The translations under genes and the position numbers were made by a program. Positions 46,773 through 56,154 of a stretch of 64,000 nucleotides of DNA are shown piece by piece. The notes under the pieces were generated by a model, which searched no databases, was not told where the DNA came from, and saw only the letters and a list, made by a program, of their open reading frames with translations. Position 1 is the stretch's first letter. Every line of letters begins with the position of its first letter. This stretch comes from Sphingobacteriia bacterium (GTDB lineage: Bacteria; Pseudomonadota; Alphaproteobacteria; Rickettsiales; 33-17): positions 186,001 to 250,000 of the forward strand of contig JAFKLR010000004.1 of assembly GCA_017304685.1 (NCBI GenBank), written 5' to 3'.

Positions 46773-48593
46773 ATGAGTAATAAAAATAATAAATATAGTC
46801 TATCTACAGACTATTTTCATTTTGTCTTCATCATTTCTTCAATTTTAGTTATTATTTATGCATGGGTAAGTTGGCTTAATTATAATAAGTTAGAAAGTAA
46901 TTATAATTCAAAACTTTCAGCAGAGTTTAATATTATTGATAAAGAAATAACTCAATCTTTTGATTACATTAATTACATTACAATATTTATCCAAAATCAA
47001 ATTAGATATTTTTACAATGATATTAAAGAAATCGAAAAATTATTTCTAAGTTTAGATTATGATTATAAAAGCTTAAACCTTCCTTCTATTACATCTTTTT
47101 CTTGGGTAAATTTAAATAAAAAAATTATTATAAGTAGTAAGAATGGATATCATCAAAAACCAGTAGATATTAGTTATCGTCGTAGTTTAAATTTAGCATC
47201 TAGAAATCCTGGTCAGATTTTTTTTGATCAACAAACTATCGGTACAATTTCAGGCATTCATATAGTTCCAGCAGTAAAAGCTATTACTAATTTTCATAAT
47301 AAAATTATCGGTTTTATTAGCGTTGGTCTTTCAGTTGATGGATTAACTACTTATTTAGAGAACTCAATTAATTTAAACGAAATTTCTTATATATTGTTTT
47401 ATGAAGACGGTAGTATAATTACTCAATCATCTAAACATAAAATTAAAATTCCAAAAAACTTTTTTATAGAAAAATTTAAAACATCTACTTTACCGAACCA
47501 GCTAGTTTTTAATGATATACATTATAATTTAATAAAAAAAGCATCTCGTCATCCATTTATTATTGCAGTTGGCTATTATCCTAAAGTTGTTTGGGATGAT
47601 GTAAAAGAAACTTTAAAGTTACAGGTAATTCCTTTCATTATAATGGGCTTTTTATTCGCCATTATTTTATATGAATTTAAACATCGTATATTTAAACCAA
47701 TATTTGAACTTTCTAAACTCGCTGATGAAATCGCTAATGGAAATATTCATGTAAAAATTACTGAATTCCCTACTTATGAAATTGATAATTTCGCTAAACA
47801 TTTAGGAAGGATTCAATCTTATATAAATGAGATTATAAAAATTGATACAGAGCTTAGAAAGGCTAAATTAATCGCTGAAAATGCGAGTAAAACTAAATCT
47901 GCCTTTTTAGCTAATATGAGCCATGAACTTCGTACACCTTTATTTACAGTAACTGGATATGCGGAAGCTATTAAAGAACAAATTTATGGGCCATTAAAAA
48001 ATGAATATATTAATGCTGCTAATAACATATATTTAGCAGGTTTGCATTTATTAGAATTAATTAATGATATTCTTGATTTATCAAAAGCCGAATCTGGCAG
48101 TATGGAATTAAATGAATCGATTGTTGACTTAAATTTAATATTCGTAAAGTGTATTGAGTTTGTTAAAAAAATGGCTGAAGAAAAAAATATTGATATTAAA
48201 TTTATAAAAAATGATGAACTAAAATTTGCTTATATTGATGAACTAAGATTTAAACAAATTATTTTAAACATTTTATCAAATTCTCTTAAATTTACTGGTG
48301 AAAATGGGCATATAATTATAGAGATTTTAAAGACCTCTTCACATATCTTAATAAAAATTTCTGATAATGGTATTGGTGTTGATCCTAAAGATATCCCTCT
48401 TATTTTATCTGAATTTGGTCAAGCTAGAAATGCTTTTGTACGAAACATTAAACAAGGTACAGGCTTAGGATTACCTTTAGCTATAAAATTTATTAAATTA
48501 CATAATGGATATTTAGAATTTAAATCTGAATTAAACAAAGGTTCAACAGTTGAGATCTATATTCCTTTAGATAGACTAAGAAATAATTTATAA
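46773..48593 (+). CDS. Membrane sensor histidine kinase, PleC/DivJ-like core
   Basis: 606 residues. Two helices (near 15-33 and 285-303) flank a ~250-residue periplasmic sensor of Cache type (LNLASRNPGQIFF, SGIHIVPAVKAI). HAMP, HisKA with phosphoacceptor His in FLANMSHELRTPLFTV, and HATPase motifs (LNILSNSLKFTG, ISDNGIGVDP, GTGLGLPLAIKF) follow. The kinase segment resembles the alphaproteobacterial cell-cycle kinases (LLELINDILDLSKAESG). It has no receiver domain, and no response regulator is adjacent, so its partner is elsewhere. Confidence 0.9.
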   Translation: MSNKNNKYSLSTDYFHFVFIISSILVIIYAWVSWLNYNKLESNYNSKLSAEFNIIDKEITQSFDYINYITIFIQNQIRYFYNDIKEIEKLFLSLDYDYKSLNLPSITSFSWVNLNKKIIISSKNGYHQKPVDISYRRSLNLASRNPGQIFFDQQTIGTISGIHIVPAVKAITNFHNKIIGFISVGLSVDGLTTYLENSINLNEISYILFYEDGSIITQSSKHKIKIPKNFFIEKFKTSTLPNQLVFNDIHYNLIKKASRHPFIIAVGYYPKVVWDDVKETLKLQVIPFIIMGFLFAIILYEFKHRIFKPIFELSKLADEIANGNIHVKITEFPTYEIDNFAKHLGRIQSYINEIIKIDTELRKAKLIAENASKTKSAFLANMSHELRTPLFTVTGYAEAIKEQIYGPLKNEYINAANNIYLAGLHLLELINDILDLSKAESGSMELNESIVDLNLIFVKCIEFVKKMAEEKNIDIKFIKNDELKFAYIDELRFKQIILNILSNSLKFTGENGHIIIEILKTSSHILIKISDNGIGVDPKDIPLILSEFGQARNAFVRNIKQGTGLGLPLAIKFIKLHNGYLEFKSELNKGSTVEIYIPLDRLRNNL

Positions 48594-48597
48594 ATTT

Positions 48598-49482
48598 CTA
48601 ATCACTTAGCTTTTGAATTATTTTATCTAATTGCTCTAAGTTATGAAAATGGATAATTACTTTTCCACCTGCAGAACTATCTTCTATTAATATCTTTAAC
48701 CCTAAGTGTTCGGTCAAACCATTCTCTATATTGATTATTTCTTCATCTTTACTAGAAAATTTTGGTGTAGAGGAAGATTTTTCTTTTTTAGTTGTAATAT
48801 CATTTACAGTCTTTTTTCCGCTAACTATATTTTCTAAGTCACGAACACTTAATTCGTTTGTAAGAACTTCCTCTGCGAGTTCAATTGCTTTTTCATGACC
48901 TACTAATACTTTTGCATGTCCAATAGTTATTTTTCCATCATGTAAGTATCCTTTTATTTCATGAGGTAAATTTAATAACCTTAGTAAATTTGCTATATGA
49001 CTACGACTTTTACTTACTTGTTTAGATAAAGCTTCTTGGGTATAACTAAACTCTTCAATTAGTCTTTGGTAACTTTCTGCTTCTTCAATTGGAGTTAAAT
49101 TTTCTCTTTGGATATTTTCTAATAGAGCAAATTCTAATGCTTCTTTATCTGTTAATTGTTTAATTATAACAGGGACTTTGTCAAGATGCGCTAATTTTGC
49201 CGCCCTCCATCTTCTTTCGCCTGCTATAATTTCATATCCCTCTTCTATTTCTCTAATAATTAAAGGTAAAATAACTCCCTTCGATTTTATAGAATTTGCG
49301 AGCTCTGTAAGCGCATTATCATCAAATTTTTTTCTAGGTTGATATTGGCTTGGTTTTAACCTTGTAACATCTATAAATGTTTGATTATGGTTATCATTTA
49401 AACTTTCAATATTTTCATCATTATATGAATTATTAGCCGCTAAAAGCGCTGATAAACCTTTGCCTAAAGTTTTATTACGCAT
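48598..49482 (-). CDS. parB: Chromosome partitioning protein ParB
   Basis: 294 residues. The start LGKGLSALLA is typical, followed by the CTPase/N-terminal domain with PSQYQPRKKFDDNAL and GERRWRAAK (the CTP-binding motif), LLENIQRENLTPIEEA, then the parS-binding helix-turn-helix (TQEALSKQVSKSRSHIANLLRL) and a C-terminal dimer domain. It loads on the parS sites at 50824-50849 and 51958-51973. It overlaps parA by eight bases. Confidence 0.96.
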   Translation of the reverse strand: MRNKTLGKGLSALLAANNSYNDENIESLNDNHNQTFIDVTRLKPSQYQPRKKFDDNALTELANSIKSKGVILPLIIREIEEGYEIIAGERRWRAAKLAHLDKVPVIIKQLTDKEALEFALLENIQRENLTPIEEAESYQRLIEEFSYTQEALSKQVSKSRSHIANLLRLLNLPHEIKGYLHDGKITIGHAKVLVGHEKAIELAEEVLTNELSVRDLENIVSGKKTVNDITTKKEKSSSTPKFSSKDEEIINIENGLTEHLGLKILIEDSSAGGKVIIHFHNLEQLDKIIQKLSD

Positions 49483-50290
49483 AAATTGATTCTTCCGTTG
49501 TATTTGTGGTTATTATTTTTTCTTTATCTAAAATTTCTTTTGCAAGGTATGCATACGCTTGTGAGCCTGAACATTTATGGTCATAAATTAGTGCAGGTAA
49601 TCCATGCGACGGAGCTTCACTTAATTTAATATTTCTTGGAATTACTGTAGTAAACACTTTATCTTGTAAGCATTCTCTAACATCTTTTTCAACTTCTTCG
49701 GTAAGTCTATTTCTTCTATCATACATAGTTAATAATACGCCTAATATATCCAGCTTTCTGTTAATATTATTTTTAACTAATTCAATGGTTTTTAAGAGAT
49801 GCGCAAGCCCTTCTAAAGCAAAAAATTCGCATTGTAAAGGTATGACAATTGAATCAGCCGCAGCCAGGGCATTAATTGTCAAAAGGCCTAAAGATGGAGG
49901 GCAATCAATTATAATTTTATCGTAATTCTCTATTACTTCTTTTATTGATTTTTTTAATAAATATTCTCTATTATTTAAATTTATTAATTCAATTTCTGCA
50001 GCACTTAAATCGACACATGAAGGAATAATATATAAATTTGGGACAATTGAAGGTTTAATTGATTCTTTAGATGAAACTTCATTAATAAGAACCCTATATA
50101 TATTTTTCCTTCTGTCACTCATTTGGATATTTAAACCCGTGCTTGCATTTCCTTGAGGGTCCAAATCTATTATTAAAGTTTTTAAATTAACTGCGGCAAA
50201 CGCTGTCGCTAAATTTACAGCCGTGGTTGTTTTGGCGACTCCGCCTTTTTGATTAACTACGGCTATAACCTTAGAAAATTTTGCTGACAT
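49475..50290 (-). CDS. parA: Chromosome partitioning ATPase ParA
   Basis: 271 residues. The deviant Walker A is VVNQKGGVAKTTTAVNLA (residues 11-28), the second motif is LIIDLDPQGNASTGL and the third IIIDCPPSLGLLTINAL. ParA binds non-specific DNA when ATP-bound and drags ParB-parS complexes apart. Its start overlaps the end of rsmG by 20 bases, so rsmG-parA-parB are co-expressed in the usual origin-proximal order. Confidence 0.96.
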   Translation of the reverse strand: MSAKFSKVIAVVNQKGGVAKTTTAVNLATAFAAVNLKTLIIDLDPQGNASTGLNIQMSDRRKNIYRVLINEVSSKESIKPSIVPNLYIIPSCVDLSAAEIELINLNNREYLLKKSIKEVIENYDKIIIDCPPSLGLLTINALAAADSIVIPLQCEFFALEGLAHLLKTIELVKNNINRKLDILGVLLTMYDRRNRLTEEVEKDVRECLQDKVFTTVIPRNIKLSEAPSHGLPALIYDHKCSGSQAYAYLAKEILDKEKIITTNTTEESIYA

Positions 50291-50903
50291 TATAAATTTT
50301 TAATACCTGTGTGTAATTTTTATTTATGATATTATATTGAAATTTAAAATTTTTCAATGCTTCGTTTATTTCTTCATTTATTTTTTTACCTTTTAACATA
50401 TATATAGTATTCTTCTCAGAAATTTTTTTCTCTATTAATGTTAAACATTTACATACAGAGGCAAGAGCTTTGATAGTTATATTTTCTTTAATTTCAATTT
50501 TTGGATTCTGAATATCTGCGTTTATAATATTTAAATCTAATTTTAGGTTACGTTTTACTTCTTCCAAAAATATAGCTTTTCGTTCATCTAATTCTATTAA
50601 GCTTGGAATAAAATTACATATTGCTAGTATAACGCCTGGAAAACCATTTCCTGAACCTAGATCTGATACTTTTCCACTTTCTACATGATCTTCTTTCAAT
50701 ATTTCTGCTAATTCAATTGAGTTAAAAATATGAGAGAGTAAAATTTCTTCACTTATAGTTTTACTGACCAGATTTATCGTTTTATTATAAAAAAACAATA
50801 TTTCTATAAATTCTTGAATCTTTAAAATTGTTTCACGTGAAACAATTTTAAATTTATTCAACTGTAACTGATTTTGCAAGGTTTCTCGGTTTATCAACGT
50901 CAT
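50271..50903 (-). CDS. rsmG: 16S rRNA (guanine527-N7)-methyltransferase RsmG (GidB)
   Basis: 210 residues. The family start FYNKTINLVSKT lies near residue 38, the SAM-binding loop is VSDLGSGNGFPGVILAI and IELDERKAIFLEEV follows. Taking the ATG at 50903 makes the gene overlap glmS by 50 bases; a TTG near 50861, just before the glmS stop, is an alternative start that would still include VSRET. The VSRET codons form the perfect parS palindrome. The C-terminal half is Lys/Ile-rich and looks intact. Confidence 0.9.
   Translation of the reverse strand: MTLINRETLQNQLQLNKFKIVSRETILKIQEFIEILFFYNKTINLVSKTISEEILLSHIFNSIELAEILKEDHVESGKVSDLGSGNGFPGVILAICNFIPSLIELDERKAIFLEEVKRNLKLDLNIINADIQNPKIEIKENITIKALASVCKCLTLIEKKISEKNTIYMLKGKKINEEINEALKNFKFQYNIINKNYTQVLKIYNVSKIF
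50824..50849. promoter_or_regulatory. parS centromere-like site within rsmG
   Basis: TGTTTCACGTGAAACA (50829-50844) is a perfect match to the parS consensus TGTTNCACGTGAAACA, and the palindrome extends to 26 bp (50824-50849). It encodes VSRET of RsmG, a placement known from other bacteria, and lies about 0.5 kb from parA. Confidence 0.95.
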
Positions 50904-52656
50904 TCCCTAATGATTTTGCAACTTCATACGCTATTTTTTGAAATACAATTATAGTAGCAAACGGAGCAAGTTGCTTATTATTAATATTTGGTACAGTAAT
51001 TTTATAAGGTGTAATTTCAAAATCGTGAAGAGAATTTTTGTCAATAATTGCTAAAATCTTTCCCCCTCTACTATTGATCTCATAAAAATTACTTATTATT
51101 TTTTCATAAAATGAGCAAGCAGAATTAGCTATACCAATTACTATACTCGATTCATCGATTAAAGCTATGGGGCCGTGCTTCATTTCACCTGCAGGAATTG
51201 TTTCAGCCTGTAAGTAACTTAATTCTTTTAATTTTAAACATGCTTCATAGGCAATTGGTAAAAGAATTTCTCTACTTGTAAATATTTTAGTTTTAGAATT
51301 TTTAATTAATTCTATAATATTAATAGGGATATCAATTTTTAATGATTCGCTTATAACACTTTCTATTTCGAGAATATCATTTTTAATTTTCTTTCCTTCA
51401 ACATCTTTAGTTATTAATACAATTAAATAAAGTAATAATAATTGATTTAAAAAGGCTTTAGTTGAAGCCACTCCTATTTCTTGCCCAGCATAAATAGGTA
51501 AAACAATATCCGAAAGTCTTGCTATAGTGCTTTCAACTACATTAACTAAAGATATAATGTACTGACCTTTACTTTTTGCTGCTTCTAAAGCACTAATTGT
51601 ATCCTTTGTTTCTCCTGATTGAGAAATTAGTAAAGTTGCTCTACTTCTAAAGATATAATTTTTTGAAATAAATTCTGATGCTATTTCTACATCAACTTTT
51701 ATATTTGCTATTTCTTCAAACCAGTGCTTTGCAAGTAATGCCGCATAATATGAACTACCACAAGCTACTATTGTTATATTATCTTTTATTTTTTCTTTTA
51801 GCTTCTCTGTATTATTATAAATTATTTTTTCACTGGTGATATCAATGTATTGCTCACGACATCTTTTCAAAGCAGCCGGTTGTTCATAAATTTCCTTTTG
51901 CATGAAAGTTTCAAATTCACCTTTTGAAACTTCATCTATATTAATATTATGTTTTAATGTTTCACGTGGAACAAAATCTAAATTTAAATTATATATTTGA
52001 AAATTATTTATAGAGACTTCAGCAATTTCCTTATCTTCTAAAAAATAAACATTTTCTACTAAATTTGCTAAAGAATAAATATCGGAGGAAACTATACCGT
52101 ATTCCGAATTAATTCCAATAACAACTGGAGCACCTTTTTTTACAGCAAACAATTTTTGTTCATGCTCTTTATGTAAGATAATGATTGAATAAGATCCAAG
52201 TAAAATATTAACCGCTTCCTTAATTGCTTCTAAGTGTGAATGATTTAAATCAATGTAATACTGTATAAGTACTGCAGCAACTTCAGCATCAGTTTCGGAA
52301 AAAAAACTATATCCTTTACTAATAAGCATTTCTTTAATTTGTAAAAAATTTTCAATAATTCCATTTAATACAATAGCAATATCTTTAGTAACATGAGGAT
52401 GAGCATTAAGTTCATTTATTTTACCATGCGTTGCCCAACGAGTATGAGCAATTCCTATTCTACTTTCAATTAGATTTGATTTTAATTTTTCTTCTAAATT
52501 AATAACTTTACCTGTAGCTCTAACGGTTATAATTTCTTTATCGCTTAAAACCGCTAAACCAGAAGAATCATAACCCCTATATTCAAGTGCTTTTAAACCG
52601 CTTACAAGTAAATCAACAACATTATTTTTAGATACTACCGCAAAAATTCCACACAT
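50854..52656 (-). CDS. glmS: Glutamine-fructose-6-phosphate aminotransferase
   Basis: Makes glucosamine-6-phosphate from fructose-6-phosphate and glutamine for peptidoglycan and LPS. Cys2 of the start MCGIFAVVS is the glutaminase nucleophile, and RYRGYDSSGLAV-type (LEYRGYDSSGLAV) and HTRWATHG blocks are intact. Two SIS domains follow (VACGSSYYAALLAKHW, SQSGETKDT, KELSYLQAETIPAGEMKHGPIAL in pieces). The end KSVTVE matches the family. Length 600 is normal. pgi, which makes its substrate, is two bases upstream. Confidence 0.97.
   Translation of the reverse strand: MCGIFAVVSKNNVVDLLVSGLKALEYRGYDSSGLAVLSDKEIITVRATGKVINLEEKLKSNLIESRIGIAHTRWATHGKINELNAHPHVTKDIAIVLNGIIENFLQIKEMLISKGYSFFSETDAEVAAVLIQYYIDLNHSHLEAIKEAVNILLGSYSIIILHKEHEQKLFAVKKGAPVVIGINSEYGIVSSDIYSLANLVENVYFLEDKEIAEVSINNFQIYNLNLDFVPRETLKHNINIDEVSKGEFETFMQKEIYEQPAALKRCREQYIDITSEKIIYNNTEKLKEKIKDNITIVACGSSYYAALLAKHWFEEIANIKVDVEIASEFISKNYIFRSRATLLISQSGETKDTISALEAAKSKGQYIISLVNVVESTIARLSDIVLPIYAGQEIGVASTKAFLNQLLLLYLIVLITKDVEGKKIKNDILEIESVISESLKIDIPINIIELIKNSKTKIFTSREILLPIAYEACLKLKELSYLQAETIPAGEMKHGPIALIDESSIVIGIANSACSFYEKIISNFYEINSRGGKILAIIDKNSLHDFEITPYKITVPNINNKQLAPFATIIVFQKIAYEVAKSLGNDVDKPRNLAKSVTVE
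51958..51973. promoter_or_regulatory. Second parS site within glmS
   Basis: TGTTTCACGTGGAACA on the plus strand reads TGTTCCACGTGAAACA on the minus strand, a full match to TGTTNCACGTGAAACA. It encodes VPRET in the linker of GlmS, a stretch that tolerates change, about 1.1 kb from the first site. Confidence 0.9.
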
Positions 52657-52657
52657 A

Positions 52658-53827
52658 CTATTTACTCATAATTATCATTCTTGAATTTAATTTATTTTGT
52701 TCAATAGCCGGTTGATCAAAAGGGTTTATTTGAAAATAATGTGCAATTATCATTATTTCTAATAGAGAATAAACTACTAATTTTCCTAACACTTCTTCAT
52801 CAAACTTGTTAAAATATACTTCTCTAATTGGTAATTCATTTTTATTAAACATTTTAAGTAAACTATTATATTCAAGCTCCAATACTTTATTTAAAGATAA
52901 TTCCTTACCTTCTAATGAGAAATTAAAATCGAAAGGTTTTGACTGATTATTAAAATAAAGAGTAAAAGATTTATCAAGTGGACCATCAAAATAAAGTTGT
53001 AACTGACTATGTTGATCTAAAGGACCTTCTGCTCTAATCGGTGTAATACCCTTTCCATTCTTACCTAAGGATTCGGCAATTATTTGCGCGTACCATTTAG
53101 TAAAAGATTTTAAATCTTTAGTAAATGTAAATAAAACAGAAATTGGTTTATGAAGTAAGAAAGCTATGGAAGTAATTAAATCTTCTTGCATTGGATTTTT
53201 TAAAAATTCTTCAACTGTAGCTTTTGCTGAATATATAAATTTGTTAAAATCTAAACCACAAATTATAGAAGGTATAAGACCTACTGAAGTAAAGGTAGAA
53301 AATCTTCCACCAATCTTTTTATTATGCAAAATAATATGAGCATTATAAGAAGTCGCTAATTGAAAAAGAGAAGAATTTTCAGAAGTAATGGCATATAATT
53401 TATTTTCTAAATTGATATTTTTCTCTTTAAAATATGAAATTACAGAAGACGTGATAGCAATAGTTTCAATAGTATTACCAGATTTACTAATGGATAAAAT
53501 TGCACAATCATTAAGATCAATGGATTTTAATACTTTTTGTATATAAACACTGTCCAAATTATCTATAAAAATAATCTTTGATTCGCTATTATATTTAATT
53601 GCGGTAAGCATTTGAGGATTAAGCATAGCTCCCCCCATACCTATTAAAATTACTTTTTTAAAGTTATCCCTTAAAAAATTAGCTAAATCTATTTCACTTG
53701 AAGAAAATTGGTTTGCAACATCTAATAAAGGGTAATTTTGATAATCTAATTTATCAGTAAACTCTTTTATAGAATCTACTAACCCATTGTTATTAAATGA
53801 AAAATTATGAAATTTTATTAGCACCAC
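52658..53827 (-). CDS. pgi: Glucose-6-phosphate isomerase (short form)
   Basis: Interconverts glucose-6-phosphate and fructose-6-phosphate. Signature blocks are GGRFSTFTSVGLIP (about 166-179), the Glu-containing IIAESLGKNGKG, and the active-site His in DQHSQLQLYFDGP, with FDQPAIEQNK carrying the C-terminal Lys. It is 389 residues against about 450-550 for many bacterial forms, so the termini are trimmed but the active site is complete. It directly precedes glmS, which suggests that its main task is fructose-6-phosphate for amino sugars. Confidence 0.93.
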   Translation of the reverse strand: MVLIKFHNFSFNNNGLVDSIKEFTDKLDYQNYPLLDVANQFSSSEIDLANFLRDNFKKVILIGMGGAMLNPQMLTAIKYNSESKIIFIDNLDSVYIQKVLKSIDLNDCAILSISKSGNTIETIAITSSVISYFKEKNINLENKLYAITSENSSLFQLATSYNAHIILHNKKIGGRFSTFTSVGLIPSIICGLDFNKFIYSAKATVEEFLKNPMQEDLITSIAFLLHKPISVLFTFTKDLKSFTKWYAQIIAESLGKNGKGITPIRAEGPLDQHSQLQLYFDGPLDKSFTLYFNNQSKPFDFNFSLEGKELSLNKVLELEYNSLLKMFNKNELPIREVYFNKFDEEVLGKLVVYSLLEIMIIAHYFQINPFDQPAIEQNKLNSRMIIMSK

Positions 53828-53944
53828 GAATACCTTTTTGTATATTAATTTGAGTATTTATAAATTATTAGTCAATTAAAGAAATATTATTTAATATTAC
53901 AAATGAGCGAGTTTAGCAACAAAGTTCTACTTGCCAACCTCTTC

Positions 53945-54781
53945 CTAATTACCTTTAGATAATTGACGCTCTTGATATAACTGAATAATCTTAGTAGCAG
54001 TTTCTTCTACTGATTTGCGTGAAACATCTATAATAGGCCATCTGTTTTGAAGAAAAAATTTTCGTGCTTCCTCAATTTCGTGCGAAACAGTTTCAATATT
54101 TACATAATCATTATTATGATAATCGTTTAAAGACATTAGTCTATTTTTTCTAATTTCAATAAGTCTATCAACTGAAATAGTTAAACCAACAATAAAAGGT
54201 TTTTTTAATTTAGGTAGTTTCTCATTTAAACTTGAATTCATAACATACGGAACATTTGCAGTTTTATATCCACGATATGCAAGATATATAGTTGTAGGAG
54301 ATTTTGACGTACGTGAAACACCAACAAGTACTATATCCGCCTCTTCTAAATCATCCATTAAATTACCATCATCATGTGATAAGGCATAATTTACAGCTTC
54401 GATCCAAGAGAAATATTCTTCATCAAGAGCAAACCTCTTTCCTATAATATCATTTGTTTTCATACCTAAAAGTGAAGAGATTTTAGAGATAATAGGTGAA
54501 AGTACTGGTACATATTCAATATTATTTTCTTTACATAACTTTTTTAAATGAGTACGAACCGATTCATCTACAATTGTATACATAACAACAGCTGGTCTTT
54601 TAATTTTTGAAAAGATCTTATCAACCTGACCTTCCGTTCTAACTAGTGAAAAAATATATTCTTCATATTCAACGTTAGAAAACCTATCCATAACTGCTCT
54701 AGATACACTACTTAAAGTGTCGCCAGTACAATCAGAAACTAAATAAATATTTAAAAATTTTTTCTCTTCCATGGTGCTCAT
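53945..54781 (-). CDS. Pyruvate, phosphate dikinase / PEP synthase regulatory protein (DUF299)
   Basis: 278 residues. This kinase/pyrophosphorylase family switches PPDK or PEP synthase on and off by phosphorylating a catalytic-site Thr. The start YLVSDCTGDTLSSVSRAV and the P-loop-like GVSRTSKSPTTIYLAYRG (about 154-171) with KTANVPYV are diagnostic, with RLIEIRKNRL late. The ATG at 54781 abuts a DnaA box; a second ATG at 54772 is possible. In Caulobacter and Rickettsia the gene next to the origin opposite hemE is of this type. Confidence 0.93.
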   Translation of the reverse strand: MSTMEEKKFLNIYLVSDCTGDTLSSVSRAVMDRFSNVEYEEYIFSLVRTEGQVDKIFSKIKRPAVVMYTIVDESVRTHLKKLCKENNIEYVPVLSPIISKISSLLGMKTNDIIGKRFALDEEYFSWIEAVNYALSHDDGNLMDDLEEADIVLVGVSRTSKSPTTIYLAYRGYKTANVPYVMNSSLNEKLPKLKKPFIVGLTISVDRLIEIRKNRLMSLNDYHNNDYVNIETVSHEIEEARKFFLQNRWPIIDVSRKSVEETATKIIQLYQERQLSKGN

Positions 54782-55143
54782 TGTGGATAACTATGTAGAT
54801 AAGGTTATTAAAAACTCTATTCAAAACCCCCTGTATAAGCTGTTAGTTAAAAAAAGGTACTTTTTAAATCACATCAAATGGGTGGTTTTAATCAAAAAAA
54901 TTAACATGTTGAAATAATAAATCAAGTACATGTTAATAATGTGGATAAAATAAAAAATTATTGCTAAAAATCAAATTATCCACAATTATAAGTCAATTGA
55001 TATTACTTAAGAAAATTGAGTTATCCGCAAACTTATCTACAATTTGAAAAATAAAGATAAAAATATGTGGAAAACTTTGTGGAAAAAAAGTTATCAACAC
55101 AAATAACAGTACAAAAAATAACTAAATAAAATAATTAAAAATA
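54782..55143. other. oriC: Putative chromosomal replication origin (oriC)
   Basis: 362 bases without a gene, very A+T-rich, between divergent ppsR-type and hemE genes. Perfect DnaA boxes TTATCCACA (or complement) lie at 54782-54790, 54940-54948 and 54976-54984. Boxes of the relaxed form TTTTCCACA lie at 55066-55074 and 55078-55086. One-mismatch boxes lie at 54794-54802, 55021-55029, 55033-55041 and 55091-55099. TTAACATGT (54901-54909) and ACATGTTAA (54928-54936) form an inverted repeat. oriC next to hemE is established for Caulobacter and Rickettsia. No CtrA site of the form TTAA-N7-TTAA was seen. Confidence 0.88.
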
Positions 55144-56154
55144 ATGACCTTGATAATTAATGAATTCACAAAACCAGGAATAAAAAAACCAATTTGGTTA
55201 ATGAGACAAGCAGGTAGATATCTTCCTGAGTACAAAGAAGTTAGAAAAAATTTTAAAAACTTTTTAGAGTTTTGTTACAATGTAGAAGCTGTAAAAACAG
55301 TAACAAAACAACCTCTTGAAAGATTTAATTTTGATGCAGCAATTATATTTTCAGATATTTTAGTTATTCCTGATGCATTAGGACAAAAAGTTTCTTTCCA
55401 AGAAAAAATAGGCCCAATTCTTGGGAAAATAAGCAAAAATATAACCAGCAAGGAATTAGATTATAGAAAATTAAACCAAGTTTATACATCTATAAATGAA
55501 CTTTCAAAAGAACTTGGCAAAAATAAAGCTCTTTTTGGTTTTTGTGGAGCTCCATTTACACTAAGTTGTTACATGTTTGAGGGAAAAACATCTAAGAATT
55601 TTGAAAATATAAAACAATTAATCTATACAAAAGATAAATTTTATATCGATGTAATTAACAAATTAACTTTTGAATGCGCAACTCACTTAATAAATCAAAT
55701 AAAAAATGGCTGCAATATTGTACAAATATTTGATTCATGGGCAGGTATATTACATGGTGAATTTTATGAAGAATATATTATTGAGCCAACTAAAAAAATT
55801 GTAAAAATTGTAAAGGAATCTTTCCCAAATGTACCAATAATAGGATTTCCGCGCAATTCAGGAAATAATTATATAAATTACGCAAAGAATACAGGTGTCG
55901 ATGGAATATCTATTGACCAAAATATATGTATCAAATGGGCAAATGAAAATTTACCATCAAATATTTTACTACAAGGAAATTTAGACCCTTCTCTACTTTC
56001 ATGTGAAAATGAATATCTTGAGAAAGAAATATTGAATATTTTAAATACAGTAAAAAATAGAAAATTTATATTTAATTTGGGTCATGGAATTTTACCTTCG
56101 GCCTTACCGAGTAATGTAAGCAAACTTGTAAATACAGTGAAAAATTATGAATAA
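55144..56154 (+). CDS. hemE: Uroporphyrinogen decarboxylase
   Basis: Decarboxylates uroporphyrinogen III to coproporphyrinogen III. The signature IWLMRQAGRYLPEY is at residues 18-31, with FSDILVIPDALG and FGFCGAPFTLSCYM. The Asp and Tyr of the active site and the late FNLGHGILPSALP block are intact. Length 336 is normal. It starts at the right edge of the origin and overlaps hemH by eight bases. Confidence 0.97.
   Translation: MTLIINEFTKPGIKKPIWLMRQAGRYLPEYKEVRKNFKNFLEFCYNVEAVKTVTKQPLERFNFDAAIIFSDILVIPDALGQKVSFQEKIGPILGKISKNITSKELDYRKLNQVYTSINELSKELGKNKALFGFCGAPFTLSCYMFEGKTSKNFENIKQLIYTKDKFYIDVINKLTFECATHLINQIKNGCNIVQIFDSWAGILHGEFYEEYIIEPTKKIVKIVKESFPNVPIIGFPRNSGNNYINYAKNTGVDGISIDQNICIKWANENLPSNILLQGNLDPSLLSCENEYLEKEILNILNTVKNRKFIFNLGHGILPSALPSNVSKLVNTVKNYE

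Noticed and set aside
54782..55143. CtrA sites (TTAA-N7-TTAA) in the origin
   Set aside because: The closest pair, TTAA at 54888 and 54901, has nine bases between, not seven; no other pair seen by eye.
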